Shown piece by piece: positions 1 through 7,370 of a stretch of 27,909 nucleotides of DNA. A model generated the notes under the pieces. The model did no database searches. It was not told the DNA's origin and worked only from the letters and a program-made list of their open reading frames with translations. Both the position numbers and the translations under genes were made by a program. The stretch comes from an uncultured Bacteroidales bacterium (GTDB lineage: Bacteria; Bacteroidota; Bacteroidia; Bacteroidales; UBA4417), in NCBI GenBank assembly GCA_937965665.1, contig CALCJE010000014.1:1-27909 (forward strand). The letters are read 5' to 3'. How positions within the stretch are numbered: position 1 is the first letter of the stretch; every line of letters begins with the position of its first letter.

Positions 1-710
1 CTTCCATCTCGGAAATTAAACCGGGAATGATTAAATGGGAAAAAGTATTTGAAAACGCCCAATGGTTTCACTGGACAGGCATTACTCCTGCCTTATCACA
101 AAGTGCTGCTGATACTGTAAATGAAGCCATTCAGGTTGCAAATTGTTTAGGCATAACCGTTTCGACAGATCTGAATTTCCGTAAAAATCTGTGGAAATAT
201 GGGAAAACAGCTTCCGAAGTTATGCCCGGCCTTGTTGCAGGATGCGACATAATTCTTGGAAATGAAGAAGATGCCGATTTGGTTTTTGGAATTAAAGCCG
301 ATGGCGCTGAGGTGTCTCTTGGAAATGTGGCTCATGATGACTATCAATCAGTTTGCTCTCAATTAATGAATCGATTTCCGAAAGCTCAAAAAATAATTAT
401 TACACTCCGAGGATCAATCAATGCAAACCAGAACAGCTGGTCCGGTATTTTATGGGATGGCAAAAAGCTCTTTAAAGCACCGACATATGATATTACACAC
501 ATCGTTGACCGGGTCGGTGGCGGTGATAGTTTTATGGGTGGCCTTATTTATGGTTTGATTTCATTTCCCGGCAACGATCAGCAAGCCTTGAACTTCGCAG
601 TTGCTGCATCATGCCTGAAGCACACAATACATGGTGATTTTAACCTGGTATCAGTAGAAGAGGTCGAAAGCCTGATGAATGGAAATAGTTCCGGAAGGGT
701 GTTACGATAG
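1..710 (+). CDS. kdgK: 2-dehydro-3-deoxygluconokinase (PfkB family), 5' end missing
   Basis: This is the C-terminal two thirds of a PfkB-family sugar kinase, most likely KDG kinase, which phosphorylates 2-keto-3-deoxygluconate to KDPG in the cytosol. The frame is open from base 3, upstream of the first ATG at 27, and reads SISEIKPGMIKWEKVF, so the true start lies outside the window. The stretch WFHWTGITPALS is the substrate-side motif seen in Bacteroidota KdgK proteins, and VGGGDSFMGGLIYGL near the C-terminus is the PfkB signature with the catalytic Asp (GxGD). The next gene is KDPG aldolase, which uses the product, and that supports KDG rather than another sugar as substrate. Family assignment is strong; substrate is inferred from the neighbour. 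Confidence 0.9.
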   Translation, partial: SISEIKPGMIKWEKVFENAQWFHWTGITPALSQSAADTVNEAIQVANCLGITVSTDLNFRKNLWKYGKTASEVMPGLVAGCDIILGNEEDADLVFGIKADGAEVSLGNVAHDDYQSVCSQLMNRFPKAQKIIITLRGSINANQNSWSGILWDGKKLFKAPTYDITHIVDRVGGGDSFMGGLIYGLISFPGNDQQALNFAVAASCLKHTIHGDFNLVSVEEVESLMNGNSSGRVLR

Positions 711-804
711 CCTAATGAAAGTTTTGCTTTTAGGGAACGATTCCTCCAAAAAAGATGACAAACCTGTGTAAAAATAAATATCTGGACTTTAACATACATG
801 CAAA

Positions 805-1476
805 ATGGCAAAATATACCCGAATTGAAGTAGCACTGAAAATGCAGGAAACCGGACTGGTGCCTGTTTTCTATCACCCTGATGTTGATGTTTGTTTACAT
901 GTAATTAAAGCCTGTTACGACGGAGGTGTGCGTGTTTTTGAATTTACGAACCGGGGCGATTTTGCATATGAAGTGTTTGCGGAACTTAATAAATATGCAA
1001 TTAAAGAACTGCCGGGAATGATCATGGGAGTAGGTTCAGTAGTGGATGCAGGAACAACTTCTTTATATATACAGGCAGGTGCAAATTTTATTGTTTCACC
1101 GGTTTTGAATGAAGACATGGCTAAAGTTTGCAACCGGCGAAAAATTTTCTGGTCTCCCGGTTGTGGTTCTCTTACCGAAATAAGCTTTGCGGAAGAATTA
1201 GGTGCAGAAGTGGTAAAAATATTTCCTGCAGAACAGGTTGGTGGCCCAAAATTCGTTGAAAGTATCAAGGGTCCATGTCCCTGGACAAACATCATGCCTA
1301 CTGGCGGAGTTGAGCCAACCGAAGAAAATTTGTTGAAATGGTTTATGGCCGGTGTTTTTTGTGTAGGAATGGGCTCGCAACTGATTACTAACGAAATTAT
1401 TGAAAGTAAAGACTATAATGCATTAAAGGAAAAGATCAGAGTAACGATGGAAATCATCAGGAAATTGAAAACATAA
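805..1476 (+). CDS. eda: KDPG/KHG aldolase
   Basis: A 223-residue class I aldolase that splits 2-keto-3-deoxy-6-phosphogluconate into pyruvate and glyceraldehyde 3-phosphate. The expected catalytic residues are present: Glu46 in VFEFTNRG and the Schiff-base Lys138 in VVKIFPAE, followed by the phosphate-binding MPTGGV segment. Length is typical of the family. It starts 94 bases after the kinase stop on the same strand, so the two are probably one operon ending in the Entner-Doudoroff lower steps, as in hexuronate (galacturonate/glucuronate) utilisation loci of Bacteroidota. The upstream part of that locus is outside the window. Confidence 0.95.
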   Translation: MAKYTRIEVALKMQETGLVPVFYHPDVDVCLHVIKACYDGGVRVFEFTNRGDFAYEVFAELNKYAIKELPGMIMGVGSVVDAGTTSLYIQAGANFIVSPVLNEDMAKVCNRRKIFWSPGCGSLTEISFAEELGAEVVKIFPAEQVGGPKFVESIKGPCPWTNIMPTGGVEPTEENLLKWFMAGVFCVGMGSQLITNEIIESKDYNALKEKIRVTMEIIRKLKT

Positions 1477-1754
1477 TGCTTTAATATAGAAATTGATCTA
1501 GGGTATGAAATACCTTCAAGTTTAAAGGGTTTTTGGTTTTCCCAATTATCGATGTGAATTTATGGTTTTTCAAAGCGATAGAATAATTATCGCTAATACA
1601 GCAAACACAATTCCGGTCAGATTTGCAACTTCAGAAGGAACGACCTATTTATTTTTTGACTGGGGTTTGCTTTTCCCTATAAATAATAGGAAAGGTAAAA
1701 CACTTAGCCCAATTAATATTGCCGGTTGGATGGTAATTGGTCTGCAACAAATTA

Positions 1755-3014
1755 CTACTTGAGGGTTGTTTTTTCTATTTTTAACCGCTCAAAATCATTC
1801 AAAGCCAGTTTTATACTTGAAATTATAATATCTGGATCATCTTTCGGAATCATATGTCCGGAGTTGGAACAATAAAAGAATTTTCCAAATTTGAGAGGAT
1901 TAATCAGCTGAAGCCAATTTTCCATTTTTATATCATTGTTTATTCTGAACATTTTTTCATGATCATATAAAGCGGCTGTTTTTTCATAAATAAAAGGATA
2001 TCCTCCAGCCATTATGAAATGAACTGGGACATCGGGTAAGGGAATCCGATTACAGAGTTCATAGCCTGTCTTGCCGAATTCCCTTTGCGCTTTCATTTCT
2101 TCAACTACAAACTTAGGTCCCTGGGCCATATATTCATCTGCTGATTTGTCGTATTCGGCAAAAAGGGAATCGATCTGCTTTTGGGTTAGCCCGATCTCCT
2201 TGTAGCATGATCTTCCTCCCACTTTGCTTTTCACAAAGTCGTGAGGATCAACAAAAATCAATCCTGCAATTTCATCCGGGTATAATGAAGCGAAAGTCCT
2301 AATATAAGCGGCACCCCAGGAATGACCTACAAGTATGTATGGAGGATTCAGCCCTTTTGCTTGAAGCGTTTGCCTTAGAACATCGGGAATATGATCTACT
2401 GTCGGCAGTTGATTGTCATCTTCGGAACTACCTATTCTTGGGCGGTTATAGGCGAAAGTGGCATTCCCCTTTGATACTTCTTTGATGACTGGCAGCCAAT
2501 ATTCGAAATCAGTACCCCTGCCATTTTCAAATACAATAACTGGTTTCCCCTTCTGGTTGTTTTCCATTCCATAAGTAACCAGTTCAATCTTGAATCCGTT
2601 TATCGCTACTAAATCAAGATTGGGAAAGGCTTTCTTTTTATTAGCCAGCACTTTTTCAAGCAAAGGATTCCACTTGGTATCATTATGAAGTGGTATTAGA
2701 TCAGGATCTGACTTAATGGTTCCATAATTGGTGTAATTCATGGATGTTGCAATATAATTTAAATTGTAGAATGCGCTGTCAGCGTAGTTCGCCAAAGCCC
2801 ATGAACAAGCTGCATTGTAGCGATGATTTACTGTAATCTTCGCATCAGTAGCTTTAAATGCATCAGAAAACGCAAAAGCAGAGTTCTTACAATCTTTTGC
2901 CTGGTACAGAGAGTCTGCTTACCGGATAAGAACATCATATTTCTGAACAGTTGTCTGCCCGAACAACGATGATGCGAAAATGATAAGGGTAAATAACAAA
3001 GTAATTGCTTTCAT
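1755..3014 (-). pseudogene. secreted alpha/beta hydrolase with N-terminal TPR-like segment, interrupted by an in-frame stop
   Basis: The intact part (346 codons open below 2795) is an alpha/beta hydrolase: GHSWG nucleophile elbow (Ser about residue 232 of the restored protein) and a C-terminal NSGHMIPKDDPD holding the likely catalytic His. It resembles proline-iminopeptidase-like hydrolases; the substrate is unknown. Upstream, the same frame continues to an ATG at 3014 encoding a clear signal peptide (MKAITLLFTLIIFASSLFGQ) and a TPR-like segment (HRYNAACSWALANYADSAFY), but codon 32 is TAA (2921-2919). A CAA (Gln) to TAA transition would explain it. The open frame that remains begins at a TTG inside the TPR helix, which is not a credible start and would give a protein without export signal. 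Either a real nonsense allele or a sequencing/assembly error. Confidence 0.75.
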
Positions 3015-3358
3015 GGCTCAAATCTGAAGTTAGGTTAATTCACTGATTACTTGTATTATATAATCAATTGAATCATGCTTTTTACTCAATCTATCAGGAG
3101 TAAGTGTACAATGGATGGTTTGGGTTATTTAAAGTAAATGTATTGAATATGTAATTGCTGTTAACCTAAGAAAAGAATAAAAATACAAGGGAGTAACGGG
3201 GGAGAAAATATTGGAAAATAACCTTCAGGTTATAGGGTTCTCCCTACAGAACTGTTACAAACTAATGGATGCATTTCTGCGTGTTAAGGAATTGATTGTA
3301 GCAGCTATTGGTAAACAAATGATCTCCAGGACCTCGATTTAGATTTAAACTTTAATGT
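3015..3358. other. intergenic region without a recognised gene
   Basis: AT-rich stretch between the 5' end of the hydrolase gene and the terminator of the DUF2202 gene. I see no start-to-stop frame that looks coding. A frame on the plus strand is open for roughly 45 codons before a stop near 3343 but has only a late ATG and no recognisable family. The hydrolase promoter should lie here (transcription leftward), but no clear TAnnTTTG box is visible. Confidence 0.4.
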
Positions 3359-3396
3359 CATAAAAGCACCTGCCAGTTTTGACAGGCACTTTTATG
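3359..3396 (-). terminator. hairpin terminator after the DUF2202 gene
   Basis: Inverted repeat CATAAAAGnnCCTG ... CAGGnnCTTTTATG around a 10-nt centre, with one internal mismatch region, 13 bases past the stop codon of the leftward DUF2202 gene. The A/T-rich outer stem lets it work in either direction. Confidence 0.6.
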
Positions 3397-3409
3397 AAAA
3401 CTGAATTTA

Positions 3410-4240
3410 TCAGTTAGGGCATTCAACCGAACCCGTTTCCTGAGGGGTTGAAATAATCTGGTTGAAATATTCAGCGGAAATATACTGGGGAGTATAGGTT
3501 ATTCCTTTTGCGGTAAGAAGCTTGTTAAAGGAACGTAAATGATTGCGTGAGCCTTTTTCGAGGTTGCCAAAAACAAATAAAATATCCTGATTATCAACAT
3601 CATCAGCAATATGATTGTGAAGATCGTTTATATCGAGATCTTCGATGGTTGCACCAACAGTTAAAGCTGCAGTAAGGGAGGCTTTTCCCTGAGCAACCAG
3701 GCTTGTATATAACGCCTGTAGATCAGGATTTACAAAGACACCTGCAACATGATTTATAGCAGGATCAGGAAGGCTGTACTTGAGCAACAACGTTTTTACA
3801 GCCTCCGCATGCTGTGTTTCGGCCTGGGAAATATTATTGAAAACAGGAATTTTGTACAATGAGTAAAACATCTCATAAACATCATGCGCCATTAATTCTT
3901 CTTCGCGCATGATTTTCAATGCACTAATCTCAGAAGTACTTAAAGATTCAACAGGCAGTGAAGTGATACAGCTAAATAAATATTCTGATCCGGGGCCCCT
4001 ATTTCCTTTCCCATTGTTATTTCCATTGTTATTTCCATTTCCACTTCCATAACCATTGCAGGTACAAACACCCATGCCATTGCCGTTTCCAGTCTGGCTA
4101 ATTGTTCCCTGACTAATTGATTTAGTGTCAGATTGACTTTGTAACCCATCATTTACTTTTTCTTTGGTGTATTGTGAAAATGCAAATACTCCTCCAGCCA
4201 TCAGGATGAACAGGATTAAACTTCTTTTCAGCGATTTCAT
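3410..4240 (-). CDS. secreted DUF2202 ferritin-like protein
   Basis: A 276-residue exported protein. Residues 1-22 (MKSLKRSLILFILMAGGVFA) form a signal peptide. Residues about 50-85 are a low-complexity Gly/Asn-rich linker with a CTC motif. The remainder is a DUF2202 domain: SEISALKIMREEELMAHDVY followed by QAETQHAEAVKTLL and NLEKGSRNHLRSF, i.e. paired acidic/His helices as in ferritin-like four-helix bundles (ExxH). Such domains may bind a di-metal centre; no reaction has been assigned to this protein. It is a single-gene unit with its own terminator and diverges from the DUF134 operon. Family assignment is good; function unknown. Confidence 0.8.
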   Translation of the reverse strand: MKSLKRSLILFILMAGGVFAFSQYTKEKVNDGLQSQSDTKSISQGTISQTGNGNGMGVCTCNGYGSGNGNNNGNNNGKGNRGPGSEYLFSCITSLPVESLSTSEISALKIMREEELMAHDVYEMFYSLYKIPVFNNISQAETQHAEAVKTLLLKYSLPDPAINHVAGVFVNPDLQALYTSLVAQGKASLTAALTVGATIEDLDINDLHNHIADDVDNQDILFVFGNLEKGSRNHLRSFNKLLTAKGITYTPQYISAEYFNQIISTPQETGSVECPN

Positions 4241-4383
4241 ATTTATATTATTTTGAGGTTAATAATAAATATTAGACACTCAAATTAGTTGAAACCAGCG
4301 GGAGCAAGTAAAATAATTATTGGTTCTACATCAAGATTATGAGAAAGCAGAAATAACAGTTTTAACTTATTGAATTATTAGTT

Positions 4384-4403
4384 TAATGAACGCACGTTCA
4401 TTA
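4384..4403. promoter_or_regulatory. 20-nt perfect palindromic operator
   Basis: TAATGAACG-CA-CGTTCATTA is a perfect 9-bp inverted repeat with a 2-nt centre. It overlaps the upstream edge of the -7 box at 4402-4409, so a protein bound here would block the promoter of the DUF134 operon. The spacing and symmetry are those of a homodimeric HTH repressor, TetR-family operators being a common form. No TetR gene lies in the window; DUF134 (which has an HTH) acting on its own promoter is the other option. Confidence 0.65.
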
Positions 4404-4409
4404 TCTTTG
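4402..4409 (+). promoter_or_regulatory. -7 promoter element of the DUF134 operon
   Basis: TATCTTTG matches the Bacteroidota TAnnTTTG consensus, 26 bases before the DUF134 start codon. No good TTTG -33 element is visible about 20 bases upstream, which fits a weak or activator-dependent promoter. Confidence 0.55.
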
Positions 4410-4435
4410 CACTTTATATCGATAAATTATCAGGT

Positions 4436-4849
4436 ATGGCCAGGCCAATCAGAAATCGTAAAATTCTAAATCCACCTAAAATGGCAGGATTTAAGCCATT
4501 TGGAATGCCTTTGTGCGAGCTTGATGTAGTAAAACTACAATACGATGAATATGAAAGCATAAACCTGGTAAACTATATGAACCTTCCACAAGAAGTGGCA
4601 GCCGAAAAGATGGATATTTCAAGACCAACTTTTACCAGGATATACAATTGTGCTTTGAAAAAAATAGCACAAGCCTTTGTGGAATGCAAGGCGATTGCAA
4701 TTGAAGGAGGCAATGTCGAATTTGAGAAACAATGGTATAAGTGTAAAAAATGCTTCAAATTAATTGATGGACTTGAAAAACACACTAAATGTAAGAATTG
4801 CTCTTCCTATGGGAACGCTGAGTTAGTAAACTTAAATGAGTTACCATGA
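4436..4849 (+). CDS. DUF134 family DNA-binding protein
   Basis: A 137-residue protein starting MARPIRNRKI, the conserved DUF134 opening. Residues about 38-80 (YESINLVNYMNLPQEVAAEKMDISRPTFTRIY) form a sigma-like HTH: this family resembles a sigma-70 region 4 helix-turn-helix. The C-terminus carries two CxxC pairs (YKCKKCFK and TKCKNCSS), probably a zinc ribbon. It is therefore a likely metal- or redox-responsive transcription regulator. Its stop overlaps the next start (ATGA at 4846-4849), so the two genes are translationally coupled. The palindromic operator 30 bases upstream may be its own target. Confidence 0.85.
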   Translation: MARPIRNRKILNPPKMAGFKPFGMPLCELDVVKLQYDEYESINLVNYMNLPQEVAAEKMDISRPTFTRIYNCALKKIAQAFVECKAIAIEGGNVEFEKQWYKCKKCFKLIDGLEKHTKCKNCSSYGNAELVNLNELP

Positions 4850-5400
4850 ACTGTACAACTTGTGAAGATAAGGTATGCAGGAAACAGCAAACATCCTGTG
4901 ATCGCGAGAGTTTCGTAAAATCTGAACTTATCAAACAATACCACGATACTTCTCACAGTGAAATTGTAAAAGCAGCAGCAGAATTGGTCGATTCAGGAAG
5001 GGCTGGAACGCTTTCGCGTATGGAGGAAATTATTCAATTTGCCAAACGTATGAACTACCAGAAGTTGGGCATAGCCTATTGTTATGGCATGGAAAAGCAG
5101 GCAAAAGAGATTGAATCCGTTTTAATTGATGAATGGTTTGATGTCACAGCTGTTTCATGTAGTGTTGGCGGCTTGAAGCAAAGCGAGGTAAATTCTGACA
5201 GTTGCATTCACAAAGTTTCGTGTAATCCTCTGGGGCAAGCAGAGCAACTTAATGCCGAGAAGGTTGAATTAACAATTGTTGTTGGTATTTGCCTGGGTCA
5301 TGATATTTTACTACACCGGAACCTGGGCATGGACTTTACAACTTTTGTAGTAAAAGACCGGAAATTTAATCATGCTCCGTTGCAAGGCATTAATAAATAA
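4846..5400 (+). CDS. DUF1847 family Cys-rich metal-binding protein
   Basis: A 184-residue protein with an N-terminal cysteine cluster (MNCTTCEDKVCRKQQTSC, pattern CxxC..C..C) suited to a metal or Fe-S site, then an alpha/beta domain with further conserved Cys (IAYCYGMEKQA, VSCSVGG, CIHKVSCNP, VVGICLGHD). This layout matches DUF1847, a family of unknown function from anaerobes that often sits beside DUF134 regulators and NifX-like proteins. The four-base overlap with the DUF134 gene indicates they act together. No enzymatic motif is recognised. Confidence 0.8.
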   Translation: MNCTTCEDKVCRKQQTSCDRESFVKSELIKQYHDTSHSEIVKAAAELVDSGRAGTLSRMEEIIQFAKRMNYQKLGIAYCYGMEKQAKEIESVLIDEWFDVTAVSCSVGGLKQSEVNSDSCIHKVSCNPLGQAEQLNAEKVELTIVVGICLGHDILLHRNLGMDFTTFVVKDRKFNHAPLQGINK

Positions 5401-5451
5401 AGGCTTAAACATTAATTCAAATCATTAAATTAACATAATCAAAAGAATGTC

Positions 5452-5844
5452 ATGAAAATAGCAGTTCCGGTTACGAGTGATAACCAGGTTGATGAACATT
5501 TCGGCCATTGTGAGTTTTATAGGGTCTTCAGCATTTCGGCTCAAGGCGAAATAACCAAAATGAAAACTATTCCATCAATACAAGGATGTGGATGTAAATC
5601 AAATATCGCAGGTGTATTGGCTGCAGATGGAGTTGAGATTTTGCTGGCCGGTGGGATAGGCGGTGGAGCAATTAATGTGTTGGCTAATTCAGGTATTTTG
5701 GTTGTAAGGGGATGTTCAGGTGATGCTACAGAAATTGTGAAGAACTTTATAGCCGGTTCGATTATCGATAGTGGTGAAAGTTGCCATCAACATGAAACTC
5801 ACAAGGCAGAGGGTAGTGGACACCAATGTAGTCACTCAAATTAA
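5452..5844 (+). CDS. NifX/NafY-like (dinitrogenase Fe-Mo cofactor biosynthesis family) protein with His/Cys tail
   Basis: A 130-residue protein starting MKIAVPVTSDNQVDEHFGHCEFY, the hallmark of the small NifX/NifB-C-terminal-like fold that holds Fe-S or Fe-Mo clusters; GGIGGGAINVLANSGI is the other conserved loop. After about residue 110 it ends in a His/Cys-rich tail (CHQHETHKAEGSGHQCSHSN), a likely extra metal site. No nitrogenase genes are present, so cofactor assembly for nitrogen fixation is not implied; stand-alone members occur widely in anaerobes and are thought to handle iron-sulfur or other metal clusters. It lies 51 bases after the DUF1847 gene, probably in the same operon. Confidence 0.85.
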   Translation: MKIAVPVTSDNQVDEHFGHCEFYRVFSISAQGEITKMKTIPSIQGCGCKSNIAGVLAADGVEILLAGGIGGGAINVLANSGILVVRGCSGDATEIVKNFIAGSIIDSGESCHQHETHKAEGSGHQCSHSN

Positions 5845-5999
5845 TCCTCAATAATTGAAAATACTGCCTAAAGCAGAAGCATTTGTAAGTGCCCAACCAT
5901 AAAGAGATTCTTTCTAATGCTTTTCTGAAACAGAAATTTGATCTTGCCAGTTAATTAGAGCTAAAACAAAAACTTAATCATTTATACAGAAGTCATACT

Positions 6000-6413
6000 A
6001 TGGAAATGGAAATTACATTTGACGGTGGTAAGATAATTACGGCACATTTTAAAGGCCATGATATTCAGACAGATCAGCCCGAAGCTGGCGGTGGCACTAA
6101 CTCAGCACCAGCTCCCTTTGATCTTTTCCTTGCCTCCATCGGAACTTGCGCTGGTATTTATGTCAATTCCTTCTGCAATCAACGTAGCATTCCTACAAAT
6201 ACCATTAAAATCATTCAGACCATTGATTATGACATGCAGAAACGCTTACCCTCAAAAATCAAACTGGATATTCAACTGCCAGCTGATTTTCCTGAAAAAT
6301 ACAGGAATGCAGTTATAAGTGCTGCCGATCTGTGTGCCGTGAAACGCGCTATTGCTGATCCTCCGGCATTTGAAGTGGTTTCTTCGCTGATTGTTCAGGA
6401 TAAAGATTTGTAA
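6000..6413 (+). CDS. OsmC family peroxiredoxin-like protein
   Basis: A 137-residue OsmC/Ohr-superfamily protein. The two conserved cysteines are present: Cys50 in LASIGTCAGIY and Cys112 in AADLCAVKRA; GGTNSAPAPFDLFLASIGTC is the family signature. These proteins reduce peroxides or other electrophiles through the reactive Cys pair. It follows the NifX-like gene by 155 bases on the same strand; whether it is cotranscribed is unclear. A second, distinct OsmC protein is encoded at 18995-19408. Confidence 0.9.
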   Translation: MEMEITFDGGKIITAHFKGHDIQTDQPEAGGGTNSAPAPFDLFLASIGTCAGIYVNSFCNQRSIPTNTIKIIQTIDYDMQKRLPSKIKLDIQLPADFPEKYRNAVISAADLCAVKRAIADPPAFEVVSSLIVQDKDL

Positions 6414-6504
6414 GCGCTACTTCATATACGATTCGTTTAAAAAAAACGAAATTCTTACTTAATAAGTCTGAAATCAAGACAATCAAGCGGGGTTGAAGCT
6501 GGAC

Positions 6505-6537
6505 CCATATCCACATTGATTGAATGTCTGGATATGG
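6505..6537. other. long imperfect hairpin upstream of the copper operon
   Basis: CCATATCC-ACATT-(GATTG)-AATGT-CT-GGATATGG: 13 base pairs with a 2-nt bulge and a 5-nt loop. It sits in the 257-base gap between the OsmC gene and the copper operon, about 110 bases before the -7 box. There is no following T-run, so a simple terminator is unlikely; a protein-binding site or a remnant of a palindromic repeat are possibilities. Confidence 0.45.
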
Positions 6538-6646
6538 AATTATGGGCTGGCAATGTTGATATATACTGTTAACAAGTCGGTCAGAAAGTGCTTTTATTAT
6601 ATATCTTAGCCTAAGAATTGAACCACGAGTATTGGAATCATCTATG

Positions 6647-6654
6647 TAAATTTG
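6647..6654 (+). promoter_or_regulatory. -7 promoter element of the copper operon
   Basis: TAAATTTG matches TAnnTTTG and ends 16 bases before the start codon of the small Cys-motif protein, leaving a very short leader. I do not see a good -33 TTTG at the usual spacing, which suggests activator dependence. Confidence 0.5.
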
Positions 6655-6670
6655 CCCTTCAACGTTTACA

Positions 6671-7060
6671 ATGAAATCCATAATAGTACCGAGTTTTCTG
6701 CTCATAGTACTGGCCGCGTATATAATTATACCGGTAATTCCTGTTATTGACTATTTGATCCACAAGGAATATATCGCAAAGTATCTTTGTATGAATAAAA
6801 ATGAGCCTAAAAGTTGCTGCAAAGGGAAATGTTATCTGGTGAAACAACTTAAAAAGGCCGGTACTAATACAGAAAGTGAATCGAAAAACACAGAAAAAAG
6901 AATACAATTAAGAGACACAGATGAGTTCCTGGTCTCGAAAGCCTGGCAACCGTTTCTTCAAAAAAAAGAAATTCATTATATGATAATCAATTCTACTAAT
7001 TTTCAGTTATTGGCGGTTGATGCCGTTTTTGTGCCTCCGAAAACGCCTGTATCCCTATAG
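6671..7060 (+). CDS. small membrane-anchored Cys-motif protein of the copper receptor locus
   Basis: A 129-residue protein. Residues 5-27 are one hydrophobic helix (signal anchor or uncleaved signal), followed by YIAKYLCMNKNEPKSCCKGKC, i.e. a Cys then CCxxxC, and a charged segment. Similar small proteins with an N-terminal helix and a C..C(x)GKCYLxKQL motif occur just before TonB receptors in Bacteroidota (recalled, not searched). The cysteines suggest a soft-metal site, and the two downstream genes argue for copper. Function is not established. It is the first gene after the -7 box, so is probably the operon leader gene. Confidence 0.65.
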   Translation: MKSIIVPSFLLIVLAAYIIIPVIPVIDYLIHKEYIAKYLCMNKNEPKSCCKGKCYLVKQLKKAGTNTESESKNTEKRIQLRDTDEFLVSKAWQPFLQKKEIHYMIINSTNFQLLAVDAVFVPPKTPVSL

Positions 7061-7370
7061 TTCAGGAACCTTTCAAGTAATATTATTGCTGAGTAAAGTG
7101 AGAGTTTACAATTCAGTACAAGTAATACTGAAGGTATTTTCCCCTCAAAGAACAGATGTTGCATTGTTGAATTTATCACAGATAATTCTTCATTGGACAT
7201 TGGTTATTATTTATTCATAGATGTAAACCTTTTTACTTTTAAAGTAACGTTTTCCTCTCTGTATCTCCCTGTTCCCAGGGAGAGGACACACTAAGTAAAT
7301 TATTGCACTGACCTGAATAGGGATGGTGTGTATGTGCTTATTTAAATCATTATAACGAATTTGCTTTAAT
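7061..7370. other. 310-base leader region before the TonB receptor gene with two inverted repeats
   Basis: No gene is supported here. Two structures are visible: a 15-nt palindrome TTACTTTTAAAGTAA at 7233-7247 and a hairpin TCTCCCTG-TTCC-CAGGGAGA at 7264-7283 (8 perfect pairs, 4-nt loop). The palindrome could bind a dimeric regulator. The hairpin has no T-run after it, so it could be a leader structure or a weak terminator between the small protein and the receptor. The spacing means the receptor may have its own promoter. Confidence 0.45.

Noticed and set aside
1562..1762. 66-residue plus-strand frame with some hydrophobic segments
   Set aside because: It overlaps the end of the hydrolase gene, has no recognisable family, and sits in a short gap between convergent genes; composition looks like chance.
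5452..5844. Nitrogen fixation locus suggested by the NifX-like protein
   Set aside because: No nifH, nifD, nifK, nifE, nifN or nifB is present; stand-alone members of this family are common outside nitrogen fixation.
6349..6705. 118-residue minus-strand frame crossing the OsmC end and the copper promoter
   Set aside because: Overlaps a certain gene and a promoter, no recognised domain; it contains the hairpin at 6505-6537 rather than explaining it.
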